Below, piece after piece: positions 53,520 through 62,060 of a stretch of 64,000 nucleotides of DNA. Under the pieces are notes generated by a model. It was not told where the DNA came from, did not search any database, and was given only the letters and a program-made list of their open reading frames with translations. The stretch is from Tianweitania sp. UT-5YL-CI-8 (lineage in GTDB: Bacteria; Pseudomonadota; Alphaproteobacteria; Rhizobiales; Rhizobiaceae), in the NCBI RefSeq assembly GCF_030010215.1, contig NZ_JASCRR010000011.1, forward strand, positions 62,001-126,000, written 5' to 3'. The position numbers were made by a program, and so were the translations under genes. How positions within the stretch are numbered: the stretch's first letter is position 1; each line of letters starts with the position of its first letter.

Positions 53520-54971
53520 CTATGAAACCGACCGAATCGCCGGATAGAGCGACCGGTAGCGCGCATAGGCATCGGCATAGGCCTGGCCGAGCGCGGCATT
53601 CGGCTCGATGGTTTCCGAGGTCTTCGGCGGCGTGCAGATTTGGTGCGGATCGGCGCTTTCCGCCGCGATCAATCCCAGCCTTGCCGCACCGAAGGCAGCG
53701 CCAAAATCGCCGTCGGCAGGAATGTCGACCGGAATGCCGAGTGCCGTGGCGATGGATTTGAGCCAGTAGTGGGAGCGCGAGCCGCCGCCGATGGCGGTGA
53801 CGCGAGTCAGCGTCGTGCCGGCCTTGGCAAGCGCTTCCAGGCTGTCGCGGAAGGCGAAGGACACGCCCTCGAGCACGGCCTGGGTCAGCACTGCGCGGCC
53901 GGATTCATGCTCGAGCCCTGTGAAGGAGCCGCGGATCGCCGCGTCATTGTGCGGGGTCCGCTCGCCTGACAGATAGGGCAGGAAGGTTACACCGGTCGGC
54001 GCGCGCAGATCGTTGCCGAGTTCAGCGGTCAGTTCCGAGGCGCTCTTGCCGCTGACATGGCTCAGCCAGTTCAGCGAATCGGTAGCGGACAGGATGACAC
54101 CCATCTGATGCCAGGCATTGGGAAGCGCGTGGCAGAAGGTGTGCACGGCACTTTCGGGATTGGGCAGATAAGCGCCGTTGGCGGCAAACAACACGCCGGA
54201 CGTGCCCAGCGACACGAAGGCCTGGCCGGGCGCCACGGTGCCCATGCCGACGGCGGAGGCGGCATTGTCGCCCGCGCCGCCCGCCACGACAACGTTTGAC
54301 CCCATGCCCCATTGCGCGGCAAGCTCGGCACGCAGCGTGCCGGCGGGCTCAGTGCCCTCGACCAGGCGCGGCATCCGGCTTTCGTCGAGATCGGTTGCGG
54401 CCAGCAGGTCCGGCGACCATGTGCGTTTGGCGACATCGAGCCATGAGGTTCCGGCGGAATCCGACATTTCGGAGATATGCTCGCCGGCCAGCCAGAGGCG
54501 CAGGAAGTCCTTGGGCAAAAGCACCTTGGCGACCTTCGCGAACAGGCCGGGCTCGTTGGCCTTTACCCAGGCGAGTTTCGGTGCGGTGAAGCCGGGAAAC
54601 ACGATGTTGCCGGTGATCTGGCGAAAGCGTGGATCGGCATCGAGTTCAGCGGCTTCCTGATAGCTGCGCGTGTCGTTCCAGAGGATGCAGGGCCTCAGGA
54701 CCTGGTCGCCGCCGTCCAGCAGCGTCGCGCCATGCATCTGGCCGGACAGGCCGATGCCCTTGACCGCCGCCAATTCCTTCGGATGTTTCGCCTTCAGGCC
54801 GGCTACCGCCTCTTCGGTGGCGCGGATCCAGTGCGCGGGATCCTGCTCAGACCAGCCATGATGCGGCCGCGACACGTCAAGCGCGCCATTGGCCGAGCCG
54901 ACGATGGCCTGGTTTGCGTCCATCAGCAGCGCCTTGACGCCGGACGTGCCGAGATCGAGCCCGAGATACAT
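53520..54971 (-). CDS. xylB: Xylulokinase
   Basis: 483 residues, FGGY kinase fold. It phosphorylates D-xylulose for the pentose phosphate pathway. Seen: YLGLDLGTSGVKALLMD (phosphate loop), GIGLSGQMHGATLLDGG (the GQMHG xylulokinase motif), RPCILWNDTRSYQEA, and the second ATP motif VTAIGGGSRSHYWLKSIATALGIPVDI. ATG 54971 follows AAGGGAGG. No xylA, transporter or regulator is beside it in the window, so it is solitary. Confidence 0.94.
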   Translation of the reverse strand: MYLGLDLGTSGVKALLMDANQAIVGSANGALDVSRPHHGWSEQDPAHWIRATEEAVAGLKAKHPKELAAVKGIGLSGQMHGATLLDGGDQVLRPCILWNDTRSYQEAAELDADPRFRQITGNIVFPGFTAPKLAWVKANEPGLFAKVAKVLLPKDFLRLWLAGEHISEMSDSAGTSWLDVAKRTWSPDLLAATDLDESRMPRLVEGTEPAGTLRAELAAQWGMGSNVVVAGGAGDNAASAVGMGTVAPGQAFVSLGTSGVLFAANGAYLPNPESAVHTFCHALPNAWHQMGVILSATDSLNWLSHVSGKSASELTAELGNDLRAPTGVTFLPYLSGERTPHNDAAIRGSFTGLEHESGRAVLTQAVLEGVSFAFRDSLEALAKAGTTLTRVTAIGGGSRSHYWLKSIATALGIPVDIPADGDFGAAFGAARLGLIAAESADPHQICTPPKTSETIEPNAALGQAYADAYARYRSLYPAIRSVS

Positions 54972-55076
54972 AAGCGATCCTCCCTTGATGGCCATGTCAT
55001 AGCAAAAACCGGGCGGCACGAAACCGCCGGAAGCATCGGCGGATGATTTTTTTCGCAGCCCGCAATAATTGTTCGC

Positions 55077-55700
55077 TCAGCTTCCGGAGCGCATCGTCAC
55101 CGTGGCAATGCCGGCACCGACCAGCATAGTGCCGCCGGCTCGGTTGAAAATCCGGATCGCGCGCGGATTGGCGACGACCGAGCGCGCCCGCGAGGCGATG
55201 AGCGCATAGCCGAACGCATTGAGGAAGGCGAGCGTCAGGAAGGTGGCCTGGAAGATCAGCATCTGGCTGAGGAAATCGCCGTTGCGGTCGATGAATTGCG
55301 GCAGGAACGCCACGAAGAAGGTGATGCTCTTGGGATTGAGCGCGGTGACCAGCCAGGCATGTGCGGTCATTTTGGCTGCGGATACGGCATCGCGGCGAGG
55401 CTCTGAGTTCAGGGTGCCGCCAGCGCGAAACAGCTTGATGCCAAGATAGATGAGATAGGCGGCACCCACCCATTTCAACAGCATGAAGACCCCGGCCGAA
55501 GCGGCGAGCAGCGCGCCGATGCCAAGCATCGACAAGGTCATCGCGGTGAAATCGCCGAGCGCCACGCCCACCGCCATCGGCAGCGCGGTGCGCCAGCCCT
55601 GCCCGAGCGCATAGGAGACGACCAACAGGATCGTCGGGCCAGGGATGATCAGAAGGATGGACGACGCGGCTGCGAACGCGGCCCAGTGTTCGAAGGACAT
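55077..55700 (-). CDS. LysE/RhtB family amino acid exporter
   Basis: 207 residues with about six membrane segments. It has FAAASSILLIIPGPTILLVVSYALGQGWRTALPMAVGVALGD, the LysE/RhtB N-terminal PGP motif, and AHAWLVTALNPKSITFFVAFLPQFID, the conserved NPK loop. It exports an amino acid (threonine/homoserine types are common) but specificity is not visible. It precedes xylB on the same strand with a 105-base gap, probably a separate unit. Confidence 0.9.
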   Translation of the reverse strand: MSFEHWAAFAAASSILLIIPGPTILLVVSYALGQGWRTALPMAVGVALGDFTAMTLSMLGIGALLAASAGVFMLLKWVGAAYLIYLGIKLFRAGGTLNSEPRRDAVSAAKMTAHAWLVTALNPKSITFFVAFLPQFIDRNGDFLSQMLIFQATFLTLAFLNAFGYALIASRARSVVANPRAIRIFNRAGGTMLVGAGIATVTMRSGS

Positions 55701-55773
55701 GACATTCTCTCCGTTAAAGAGAATGATAAATCCTTGGCCGGCGCAAACTGTAAAGTGCTATTTTCGAGGTCGC

Positions 55774-55890
55774 TCAGCGCAGCAGCGAGGCAGCGAGTTC
55801 GGACATGTCCATATTGGCGCCAAGCACCAGGGCTACGGCCAGCAGAGCCGCCGCGAACAGCGCCAAATCGGTCTTCAGTTTCTCGCTCAT
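55774..55890 (-). CDS. Small single-span membrane protein
   Basis: 38 residues: MSEKLKTDLALFAAALLAVA then LVLGANMDMSELAASLLR. A short amphipathic N-terminus leads to one hydrophobic helix. GAGGGGAATC precedes the ATG at 55890, a fair ribosome-binding site. It is too short for standard gene finders. It lies 73 bases upstream of the LysE gene on the same strand. I do not recognise a family. Confidence 0.5.
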   Translation of the reverse strand: MSEKLKTDLALFAAALLAVALVLGANMDMSELAASLLR

Positions 55891-56146
55891 GATTCCCCTC
55901 GTCTGCTGCGGATCAAAGGCGTAGGCAGCGCTCTGGCCGAGATTGTGACCAAAGCTGGGTCATGCTGTGCTGCGCCGGAGTAGAATGATCGTCGTCAGGG
56001 TCGGAAGCGACGGAACGACCCGCAAACCCTTTTCTGACAAAGGTTCGCGGCATTCACGCTTTATCAACCATGTTTCCTGAAGATGCGAGATAACCGGCGC
56101 CGAGCGTCTCGAGGCCGTCATCCGCGTAACCGAGTGGAATTGTACC

Positions 56147-56896
56147 GTGTCCTCATCCCCCGATCTGCACCCTGAAGATCCAGAAAGCGCCGACGTCCAC
56201 ACGACATCGCGCCGCCAGATGCTGTTTGGCCTCGGCGCGGTAGGCATGTTGGCCGGCTGCTCCACCTCAAGCTTCACCAACGCCTTCGACGTGCCGCAGC
56301 TCGACATGAGCCCCACCGGCACCATCCGTCCGCGCATCAGCGTCGACAAGCAGGTGACGAGCCCTGAACTGATGTATGCGTCCTTCACCGACGACGGCTT
56401 CACCCTGCCGAAGGTACCCTTCGAGAAGGTGGCGCCTGAATACCGCCGCCAGATCGTCGTCGACCCGACCGGCGAAGCGCCCGGCACCATCGTGGTGCGG
56501 CTGCAGGAAAAGCATTTGTATCTCGTCCAGCCGGGCGGCGATGCGATCCGCTACGGTGTCGGCATCGGCAAGGACGGCTTCGAATGGTCAGGCCGCGCCA
56601 ACATCCAGTACGGACGCAAATGGCCGACCTGGACCCCGCCGGCGGAGATGATCGGCCGCAAGCCCGAACTGGTGAAATGGCGCGGCGGCCAGCCCGGCGG
56701 CCTCGACAATCCGCTCGGCGCGCGCGCGCTCTACATCTTCAAGGACGGCCAGGACACTGGCTACCGCGTTCACGGCTCGCCCGAATGGTGGAGCATCGGC
56801 CAGGCCATGTCGTCCGGCTGCGTGCGCCTGATCAATCAGGACATCATCGACCTCTACAGCCGCGTGTCGGGAAAAACTCCGATCGTGGTCGTCTAA
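56147..56896 (+). CDS. L,D-transpeptidase (YkuD domain) with lipoprotein signal
   Basis: 249 residues from GTG 56147. RRQMLFGLGAVGMLAGCSTS combines a Tat-like RR motif with a lipobox (MLAGC), suggesting a lipid-anchored envelope enzyme. The YkuD domain spans GTIVVRLQEKHLYLVQPGGDAIRYGVGIGKDGFEWSG to the catalytic block YRVHGSPEWWSIGQAMSSGCVRLINQDIIDLYSRV, with His (VHGS) and Cys (SGCVRL). It forms 3-3 peptidoglycan cross-links or attaches proteins to peptidoglycan. The many such enzymes in rhizobia make it redundant. Start may be later; the GTG lacks a strong site. Confidence 0.9.
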   Translation: MSSSPDLHPEDPESADVHTTSRRQMLFGLGAVGMLAGCSTSSFTNAFDVPQLDMSPTGTIRPRISVDKQVTSPELMYASFTDDGFTLPKVPFEKVAPEYRRQIVVDPTGEAPGTIVVRLQEKHLYLVQPGGDAIRYGVGIGKDGFEWSGRANIQYGRKWPTWTPPAEMIGRKPELVKWRGGQPGGLDNPLGARALYIFKDGQDTGYRVHGSPEWWSIGQAMSSGCVRLINQDIIDLYSRVSGKTPIVVV

Positions 56897-56963
56897 AGCG
56901 ATAGAACGAGCGCGAAAGCCGAAAAGCTTTCTGCTATCGTCCCCGCAAACCGGGGAGAACGCC

Positions 56964-58130
56964 ATGTCGCAAACTTTTGTCATCGCTCAGGGCGGTGGCC
57001 CGACCGCCGTCATCAACCAGACGCTTGCCGGCATCGTGCTCGAAGCGCGCCGGCGGCATCCCGGCGCCAAGGTGCTCGGCGCCCGGCATGGCGTGCGCGG
57101 CATTCGCGATGGCGACTATGTCGACCTCAGCGACATTCCCGAAGAACAACTCCGCCGCATCGCCGCGACCCCGAGCGCTGCCCTTGGCAGCACACGCGAC
57201 AAGCCCGACGCGGCCTATTGCGATATCGTTCTTTCCGGCCTGAAGAAAGTCGGCGCCGACGCCTTCGTCTATATCGGCGGCAACGACACTGCCGGCACCC
57301 AGCAGATCCTGACCGACGCATCGGGCGGCGGCATGGCGTTCGTGCACGCGCCCAAGACCATCGACAACGACCTGATGGAAAACGACCACACGCCGGGCTT
57401 CATCTCGGCGGCCGAATTCGTCGCGGGCGCTTTCCTGTCGATCGATCTGGATTTCCGCGCCCTGCCCGGTATCTATGTCGGCATCGTCATGGGCCGTCAT
57501 GCCGGCTTCCTCACCGCGGCCGCCGCGGCATGGCGCGACGAGGACAGTGACGGTCCGCATCTTCTCTACGTCCCGGAGCGCGCTTTCTCGGTGCCGCGCT
57601 TCGTATCCGACGTCAAAGAGACGATGGGTCGATACGGCCGTTGCGTGGTAGCGATTTCCGAAGGCGTTTCGACGGCGGACGGCCGCTCGCTGGTCGAAAG
57701 TCTGGTCTCTCCCGACCGACTGGAGCGTGACGCGCATGGCAATGTGAAGCTGTCGGGCAGCGACCTCAACCGGGCGCTGGAGCAGGCGCTGGCGGATGGC
57801 CTGCCGGGCACCCGGGCGCGCGTCGATGCGCTAGGCTATGTGCCGCGCGGCTATGTCGGCGCGGTCAACCATACAGATGCGCAAGAAGCCTTCGATGCCG
57901 GCGTCTTTGCCGTCGCGGTAGCCGAGCGCGGCGGCGGTTCGGTTGCCTTGCAGGAGGAGAACGGAAAAACCGTAATTCGCCAGGTCGCGCTGTCAGACGT
58001 GGCTGGGAAGACACGGCACATGCCGGCCGATTTCATGCTGGCCGATGTCAATCACATCGCCCAGCCCGGGCTCGATTATCTCAAGCGGCTGGTGCCGGGC
58101 AAATTCCCAATCGGCAGACCGTTCGTGTGA
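56964..58130 (+). CDS. pfp: Pyrophosphate-dependent 6-phosphofructokinase type (PFP)
   Basis: 388 residues. The phosphate site is VYIGGNDTAGTQQIL instead of the ATP-type GGDGS, and HAPKTIDNDLMEND has Lys where ATP enzymes have Gly. Both changes indicate use of pyrophosphate. Substrate contacts are GIVMGRHAGFLTAAAAA and LGYVPRGYVGAVNHTDAQ. The enzyme would catalyse fructose-6-phosphate + PPi to fructose-1,6-bisphosphate, reversibly, as known for the S. meliloti homologue. It may work in gluconeogenesis since rhizobia lack classic PFK. It is a single gene with CCGGGGAGAACGCC before the ATG. Confidence 0.92.
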   Translation: MSQTFVIAQGGGPTAVINQTLAGIVLEARRRHPGAKVLGARHGVRGIRDGDYVDLSDIPEEQLRRIAATPSAALGSTRDKPDAAYCDIVLSGLKKVGADAFVYIGGNDTAGTQQILTDASGGGMAFVHAPKTIDNDLMENDHTPGFISAAEFVAGAFLSIDLDFRALPGIYVGIVMGRHAGFLTAAAAAWRDEDSDGPHLLYVPERAFSVPRFVSDVKETMGRYGRCVVAISEGVSTADGRSLVESLVSPDRLERDAHGNVKLSGSDLNRALEQALADGLPGTRARVDALGYVPRGYVGAVNHTDAQEAFDAGVFAVAVAERGGGSVALQEENGKTVIRQVALSDVAGKTRHMPADFMLADVNHIAQPGLDYLKRLVPGKFPIGRPFV

Positions 58131-58151
58131 GCGGCCTGCCGTTGATCGGTA

Positions 58152-58418
58152 TCAGCGGGGCTCGCCGGTGGCTGGATCTATCTTGATCTCCACCTTGGCC
58201 TTGTCGGTGGTGTAATAGGTGACGTCGTAATAGCCATCGTCTTCCCAATCGATCTCGTCGATATAGGCGAACTGGGTGCGCGCCTCGACCTTGGCGACAA
58301 TCTCCGAAAGCTTCATGCTGTTTGCCGGCGGAACCGGCGCTGGCGTCGTCTGCGCGAAGGCAGGGCCCGCCATCATAGACAGAAGCAAGAGCGGCGCGAC
58401 TGATTTGCGGAGATTCAT
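58152..58418 (-). CDS. PepSY domain protein, secreted
   Basis: 88 residues: signal peptide MNLRKSVAPLLLLSMMAGPA with cleavage after AFA-Q. The PepSY-like domain is LSEIVAKVEARTQFAYIDEIDWEDDGYYDVTYYTTDKAKVEIKIDPATGEPR. Such single PepSY proteins are periplasmic and thought to modulate proteases or sensors. ATG 58418 follows AGGAAGGATCG. It is convergent with pfp, which ends 21 bases away. Confidence 0.85.
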   Translation of the reverse strand: MNLRKSVAPLLLLSMMAGPAFAQTTPAPVPPANSMKLSEIVAKVEARTQFAYIDEIDWEDDGYYDVTYYTTDKAKVEIKIDPATGEPR

Positions 58419-58726
58419 GACGATCCTTCCTGTTCGGGTTAACACTCGAAAACGGCGGCGAACGTCAACGGTTCCACTCCGGCGCGCGACGCTGCGGAAA
58501 GCTACATCCAGCGTCCGTCCGGCCCCTCGCAGCCATGTGGCGGCAAAGCGTTGGAGAAATTGGCCTGCAACTGGCCGCAGCCCCATCCGCGGACGAGATC
58601 GGGCATGTTGCTGTTGAGCGTTATGCCGATAGCGCTGTAAAGCATCGCCACAGGTCGATCCAAAGTCGCTGGATATGCGTATATTGCTATGGTAGCGTTG
58701 AGATAACCATCAGGGAGACAAAGAAA
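58419..58726. other. Divergent intergenic region, PepSY / glycine-zipper genes
   Basis: 308 bases. A 48-codon minus-strand frame (58502-58645, ending in GPDGRWM) shows no good ribosome-binding site. TATATT at 58679-58684 may be a -10 for the lipoprotein gene, without a good -35. Nothing else was seen. Confidence 0.35.
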
Positions 58727-59032
58727 ATGAAGCGTTTTGTTGCGTTGTGTGCAGTTGCTGCAACCCTTGCTTTGGCGGGCTGCAATACACCGGGTGAACG
58801 GGCTGTCGCGGGCGGCGCCATCGGCGCGGGTACGGGCGCGCTGCTCGGGCAAGCGATCGGCGGCAACACCGGCGCCACCGTTGCAGGTGCGGTGTTCGGC
58901 GGCTTGGCAGGCGCCATGATCGGCGCGGGCACGGCTCCGGGCGAATGCCGCTATCACCAGTATGACGATCGCGGCCGTCCTATGTACGACCGCAACGGAC
59001 GCCCGGTTACCTTCCTGGCTCCCTGCAAGTAG
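58727..59032 (+). CDS. Glycine-zipper outer-membrane lipoprotein
   Basis: 101 residues. Signal and lipobox: MKRFVALCAVAATLALAGC. The central GGAIGAGTGALLGQAIGGNTGATVAGAVFGGLAGAMIGAG is a glycine zipper, as in Rickettsia 17 kDa antigen-type or SlyB-like proteins. A tail with YHQYDDRGRPMYDRNGR and two Cys follows. It probably packs against or inserts in the outer membrane. ATG 58727 follows CAGGGAGACA. A clear terminator follows at 59061-59099. Confidence 0.88.
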   Translation: MKRFVALCAVAATLALAGCNTPGERAVAGGAIGAGTGALLGQAIGGNTGATVAGAVFGGLAGAMIGAGTAPGECRYHQYDDRGRPMYDRNGRPVTFLAPCK

Positions 59033-59060
59033 GACACCTCAGGCTATCAGCCGATCTGCG

Positions 59061-59099
59061 AAGGCACCGAACCTCCTGAGGCTCGGTGCCTTTTCTTTT
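59061..59099 (+). terminator. Rho-independent terminator after the glycine-zipper gene
   Basis: Stem AAGGCACCGA / TCGGTGCCTT (10 bases) followed by a T-rich tail TTTTCTTTT. It lies 29 bases after the stop codon. Confidence 0.9.
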
Positions 59100-59120
59100 G
59101 GCGGACTGGTAATCGCCAGC

Positions 59121-59148
59121 TTGACCTGCGCAACAATCGCATTTTAAT
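59121..59148 (+). promoter_or_regulatory. Promoter of the MBL hydrolase-bigR operon
   Basis: TTGACC (59121-59126), a 16-base spacer and TTTAAT (59143-59148). The -10 lies in the left arm of the BigR dyad, so repressor binding would block RNA polymerase. Confidence 0.7.
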
Positions 59149-59173
59149 GATTGCAAATTATTGCAATCATTAA
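59144..59173. promoter_or_regulatory. BigR operator
   Basis: Perfect inverted repeat with 13-base arms: TTAATGATTGCAA and TTGCAATCATTAA around ATTA. It lies 54 bases before the MBL start and overlaps the -10 element. AT-rich perfect dyads of this kind are the known target of the adjacent BigR-type repressor in Xylella and Agrobacterium; the sequence match here is by form, not by alignment. Confidence 0.85.
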
Positions 59174-59227
59174 TGGTCAAGCGATCATCTTGCCCAGTTC
59201 ACCAAGCGATGTCGGGGGAAACAAGTC

Positions 59228-60109
59228 ATGACACAGAAACCCGAGGTCACCGCCTTCTTCGACCAGCGCACCTGTTCGGTCCAGTATGTCGTGGCAGACC
59301 CTGAAACCAGCATCTGTGTCATCATCGACCCGGTGCATGATTTCGACGAGAAGTCCGGGCGGACCGGTACGGAGAATGCCGACCGCTTGCTGCAATTCAT
59401 CGCGGACAAAGGCTATACGCTCTCTTGGATTCTCGACACGCATCCGCATGCAGACCACTTCTCCGCGGCTCAGTATCTCAAGGGCAGGACCGGCGCACCG
59501 ACGGCGATCGGCGAAAAGGTCGTCGAGGTCCAGAAACTCTGGAAGGACTTCTACAACTGGCTCGAATTCCGGACCGATGGCTCGCAATGGGACAAGCTCT
59601 TTGCCGATGGCGAGGCTTTCAAGGTCGGCTCCATTGATGCGCGGGTGATATTTTCACCAGGCCACACGCTGGCGTCCATCAGCTATATCATCGGCGATGC
59701 CGCCTTCATCCACGACACGATGTTCATGCCCGATGGCGGCACCGCGCGCGCCGATTTCCCCGGCGGAAGCGCCACAGCGCTGTGGACCTCAATCCAGAAC
59801 ATTCTCGCCCTCCCCGACGCAACACGGCTGTTTACCGGGCACGACTACCAGCCGGGCGGACGCGAGCCGCGCTGGGAATCGACGGTGGCCGAACAAAAGG
59901 CCGGCAACATCCACATCTCGACATTCAAGAGCGAGGCCGAATTCGTTGCCGCGCGCGAGGCACGCGACAAGACGCTTCCCATGCCCAAGCTTATCCTGCA
60001 CGCGCTTCAGGTGAATACGAATGGTGGATGCCTGCCGCAGCCCGAGGCCAACGGCGTGCGCTACCTCAAAATCCCGCTCGACCAGTTTCCCGACGCTTGC
60101 TGGGGCTGA
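59228..60109 (+). CDS. MBL-fold persulfide dioxygenase-type hydrolase (Blh/ETHE1-like)
   Basis: 293 residues. The metal motif is LDTHPHADHFSAAQYL (HxHxDH). Then come SPGHTLASISYIIGDAAFIHDTMFMPDGGTARADFPGG, with the second His/Asp ligands and the DxGxARxDFPGG block of sulfur dioxygenases, and LFTGHDYQPGGREPRWESTV. Family members oxidise glutathione persulfide to sulfite to remove toxic sulfide. It is expressed with the BigR repressor (start four bases after its stop); no sulfite exporter or rhodanese follows, so the operon is shorter than in Xylella. Confidence 0.92.
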   Translation: MTQKPEVTAFFDQRTCSVQYVVADPETSICVIIDPVHDFDEKSGRTGTENADRLLQFIADKGYTLSWILDTHPHADHFSAAQYLKGRTGAPTAIGEKVVEVQKLWKDFYNWLEFRTDGSQWDKLFADGEAFKVGSIDARVIFSPGHTLASISYIIGDAAFIHDTMFMPDGGTARADFPGGSATALWTSIQNILALPDATRLFTGHDYQPGGREPRWESTVAEQKAGNIHISTFKSEAEFVAAREARDKTLPMPKLILHALQVNTNGGCLPQPEANGVRYLKIPLDQFPDACWG

Positions 60110-60113
60110 AACA

Positions 60114-60464
60114 ATGACCGAGCAATTGTCCTGCGAAGCAGCCAATATGAAGGCACATGTCGATGAGGCATCCGGCTTCCTGAAAAAACTGTCCAACCCC
60201 GACCGGCTGCTGATCTGCTGCGTGCTGGTCGATGGCGAACGCTCGGTGCGCGAACTTGAGGACCTTTTGGGTCTGCACCAGCCCGGCATCTCCCAGCAAC
60301 TCGCCGAATTGCGCGAAGCCGATCTGGTTGTCGGCCGCAAGGATGGAAAGCAGGTTTTCTACCGGCTTGCCGATCCGCGCATAAAGGTCTTCATCTCCAC
60401 GATGCACCGCCTGTTCTGCCAGCCTGCGCCTGCGGCACCGCGCGAAAAACAAATCGCCTCGTGA
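60114..60464 (+). CDS. bigR: BigR-type ArsR family persulfide-sensing repressor
   Basis: 116 residues, ArsR winged helix: KKLSNPDRLLICCVLVDGERSVRELEDLLGLHQPGISQQLAELREADLVVGRKDGKQVFYRLADPRI. Two cysteines in ICC and LFCQP match the pair that forms a di- or tetrasulfide bridge in BigR/SqrR proteins. It lacks the metal sites of ArsR. It sits immediately after the MBL gene and the perfect dyad upstream supports autoregulation. Sulfide/persulfide would release it. Confidence 0.9.
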   Translation: MTEQLSCEAANMKAHVDEASGFLKKLSNPDRLLICCVLVDGERSVRELEDLLGLHQPGISQQLAELREADLVVGRKDGKQVFYRLADPRIKVFISTMHRLFCQPAPAAPREKQIAS

Positions 60465-60485
60465 AGAAGGCGCTGACCGATTGAC

Positions 60486-60514
60486 CAAAAAAGGCCGCCC
60501 GTTGCAGGGCGGCC
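60486..60514 (-). terminator. Terminator between bigR and tctA
   Basis: Perfect stem GGCCGCCC / GGGCGGCC with a six-base loop. Reading on the minus strand it is followed by TTTTTT (plus-strand A-run at 60487-60492), so it terminates the tct operon; it may also slow plus-strand transcription from bigR. Confidence 0.85.
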
Positions 60515-60539
60515 CATATCTTTAGCCGTTGAATCCGGC

Positions 60540-62048
60540 TCAGTCCTCTTCGACGAACACTTCGTCACGCTTCTTGCGCACGCTGGGCAGCAGCACCACG
60601 ATCAATACGCAGAGGGCGAGACCGAGCAGGATGGCGCTGATCGGACGCGTCACGAAGGTGGCGGGATCGCCGCGCGACAGGATCATGGCGCGCCGCAGGT
60701 TTTCCTCCAGCAGCGGTCCCAGCACGAAGCCGAGAAGCAGCGGAGCCGGTTCGCATCGCAGCTTGTTCAGCATGTAGCCGAGAAGCCCGAAGAAGGCGAC
60801 GGCGTAGAGGTCGAAGACGTTCGAGTTCACGCTGTAGACGCCGATGGAGCAGAACGCCATGATGATAGGGAACAGTACGTAATACGGCACCGTCAGCAGT
60901 TTCACCCAAAGCCCGATCAGCGGCAGGTTGAGGATGATGAGCATCAGATTGCCGATCCACATCGACGCGATGATGCCCCAGAACAGCGCAGGCTGTTCCG
61001 ACGCCACGTTAGGGCCGGGAACGATGCCCTGAATGATCATCGCGCCGATCATCAGCGCCATGACCGGGTTGGCCGGAATGCCGAGCGTCAGCATCGGAAT
61101 GAACGAGGTCTGCGCACCGGCATTGTTCGCCGATTCCGGCCCCGCGACGCCGGCAATCGCGCCGTGCCCGAACTCCGCAGGGTTCTTGGAGACACGTTTC
61201 TCGACGGTATAGGACGCAAACGAGGCAAGGATTGCACCGCCGCCCGGCAGAATGCCGAGGACCGAGCCGATTGCCGTGCCGCGCAATATGGGCGCGGCCA
61301 TCGCCTTGAAGTCGTCACGCGTCGGCATCAGTCCGGTGACCTTCGCCAGCAGGACTTCGCGCGTCTTCTCGCTTTCGAGATTGCGCAGGATTTCGGCAAC
61401 ACCGAAGACACCGACGGCCACGGCCACGAAGTTCAGCCCATCGGCATATTCACGGATGCCGAGCGTGAAGCGCGGCGCACCGGAGTAGATATCCGTTCCG
61501 ACCAGACCCAGGAGCAGCCCGAGAACCACCATCGCCAGCGCCTTTACGACGGAGCCGTGGGCAAGGGCGATGGACGAGACGAGGCCGACCATCATGAGCG
61601 AGAAATATTCGGCGGCACCGAATTGCAATGCGATGGCCGTCAGGGGCGGCGCGAACAAGGCGACGAGGAAGGTCGACACCGATCCGGCGAAGAATGAGCC
61701 TATAGCAGCAACCGCGAGCGCTACGCCCGCGCGGCCCTTGCGCGCCATCTGGTAACCGTCGATCGCGGTCACCGCGGACGAAGACTCGCCAGGCATGTTG
61801 ATCAGAATGGCGGTGGTGGAGCCGCCATATTGCGCGCCGTAATAGATGCCCGAAAGCATGATCAGCGATGAAACGGGGTCGCCGATCTGGAAGGTGATTG
61901 GCAACAGCATGGCGATGGTCGCCGTGGCACCGATGCCCGGCAAAACACCGATCAACGTGCCCAGAAGGACGCCGATCAGACAGAAACCGAGATTCGTAAA
62001 CGTCGTGGCGGTGGAAAAGCCAAGTGCGAGATTGTTGAAAAGTTCCAT
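60540..62048 (-). CDS. tctA: Tripartite tricarboxylate transporter, large permease
   Basis: 502 residues with about 11-12 membrane segments. It opens with LIGVLLGTLIGVLPGIGATATIAMLLPITF, the TctA hallmark (PGxG), followed by GIYYGAQYGGSTTAILINMPGESSSAVTAIDGYQMARKG. The second half repeats GSVLGILPGGGAILASFASYTVEKRVSKNP and GAGVAGPESANNAGAQTSFIPMLTLGIP. It imports tricarboxylates or similar acids with TctB and the receptor TctC. The gene ends at 60540, just before the terminator. Confidence 0.95.
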   Translation of the reverse strand: MELFNNLALGFSTATTFTNLGFCLIGVLLGTLIGVLPGIGATATIAMLLPITFQIGDPVSSLIMLSGIYYGAQYGGSTTAILINMPGESSSAVTAIDGYQMARKGRAGVALAVAAIGSFFAGSVSTFLVALFAPPLTAIALQFGAAEYFSLMMVGLVSSIALAHGSVVKALAMVVLGLLLGLVGTDIYSGAPRFTLGIREYADGLNFVAVAVGVFGVAEILRNLESEKTREVLLAKVTGLMPTRDDFKAMAAPILRGTAIGSVLGILPGGGAILASFASYTVEKRVSKNPAEFGHGAIAGVAGPESANNAGAQTSFIPMLTLGIPANPVMALMIGAMIIQGIVPGPNVASEQPALFWGIIASMWIGNLMLIILNLPLIGLWVKLLTVPYYVLFPIIMAFCSIGVYSVNSNVFDLYAVAFFGLLGYMLNKLRCEPAPLLLGFVLGPLLEENLRRAMILSRGDPATFVTRPISAILLGLALCVLIVVLLPSVRKKRDEVFVEED

Positions 62049-62060
62049 TGTCGCCGCTCC

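Noticed and set aside
58502-58645. 48-codon minus-strand frame between the PepSY and glycine-zipper genes
   Set aside because: No recognisable ribosome-binding site or family. I could not exclude it, but support is too weak to list as a gene.
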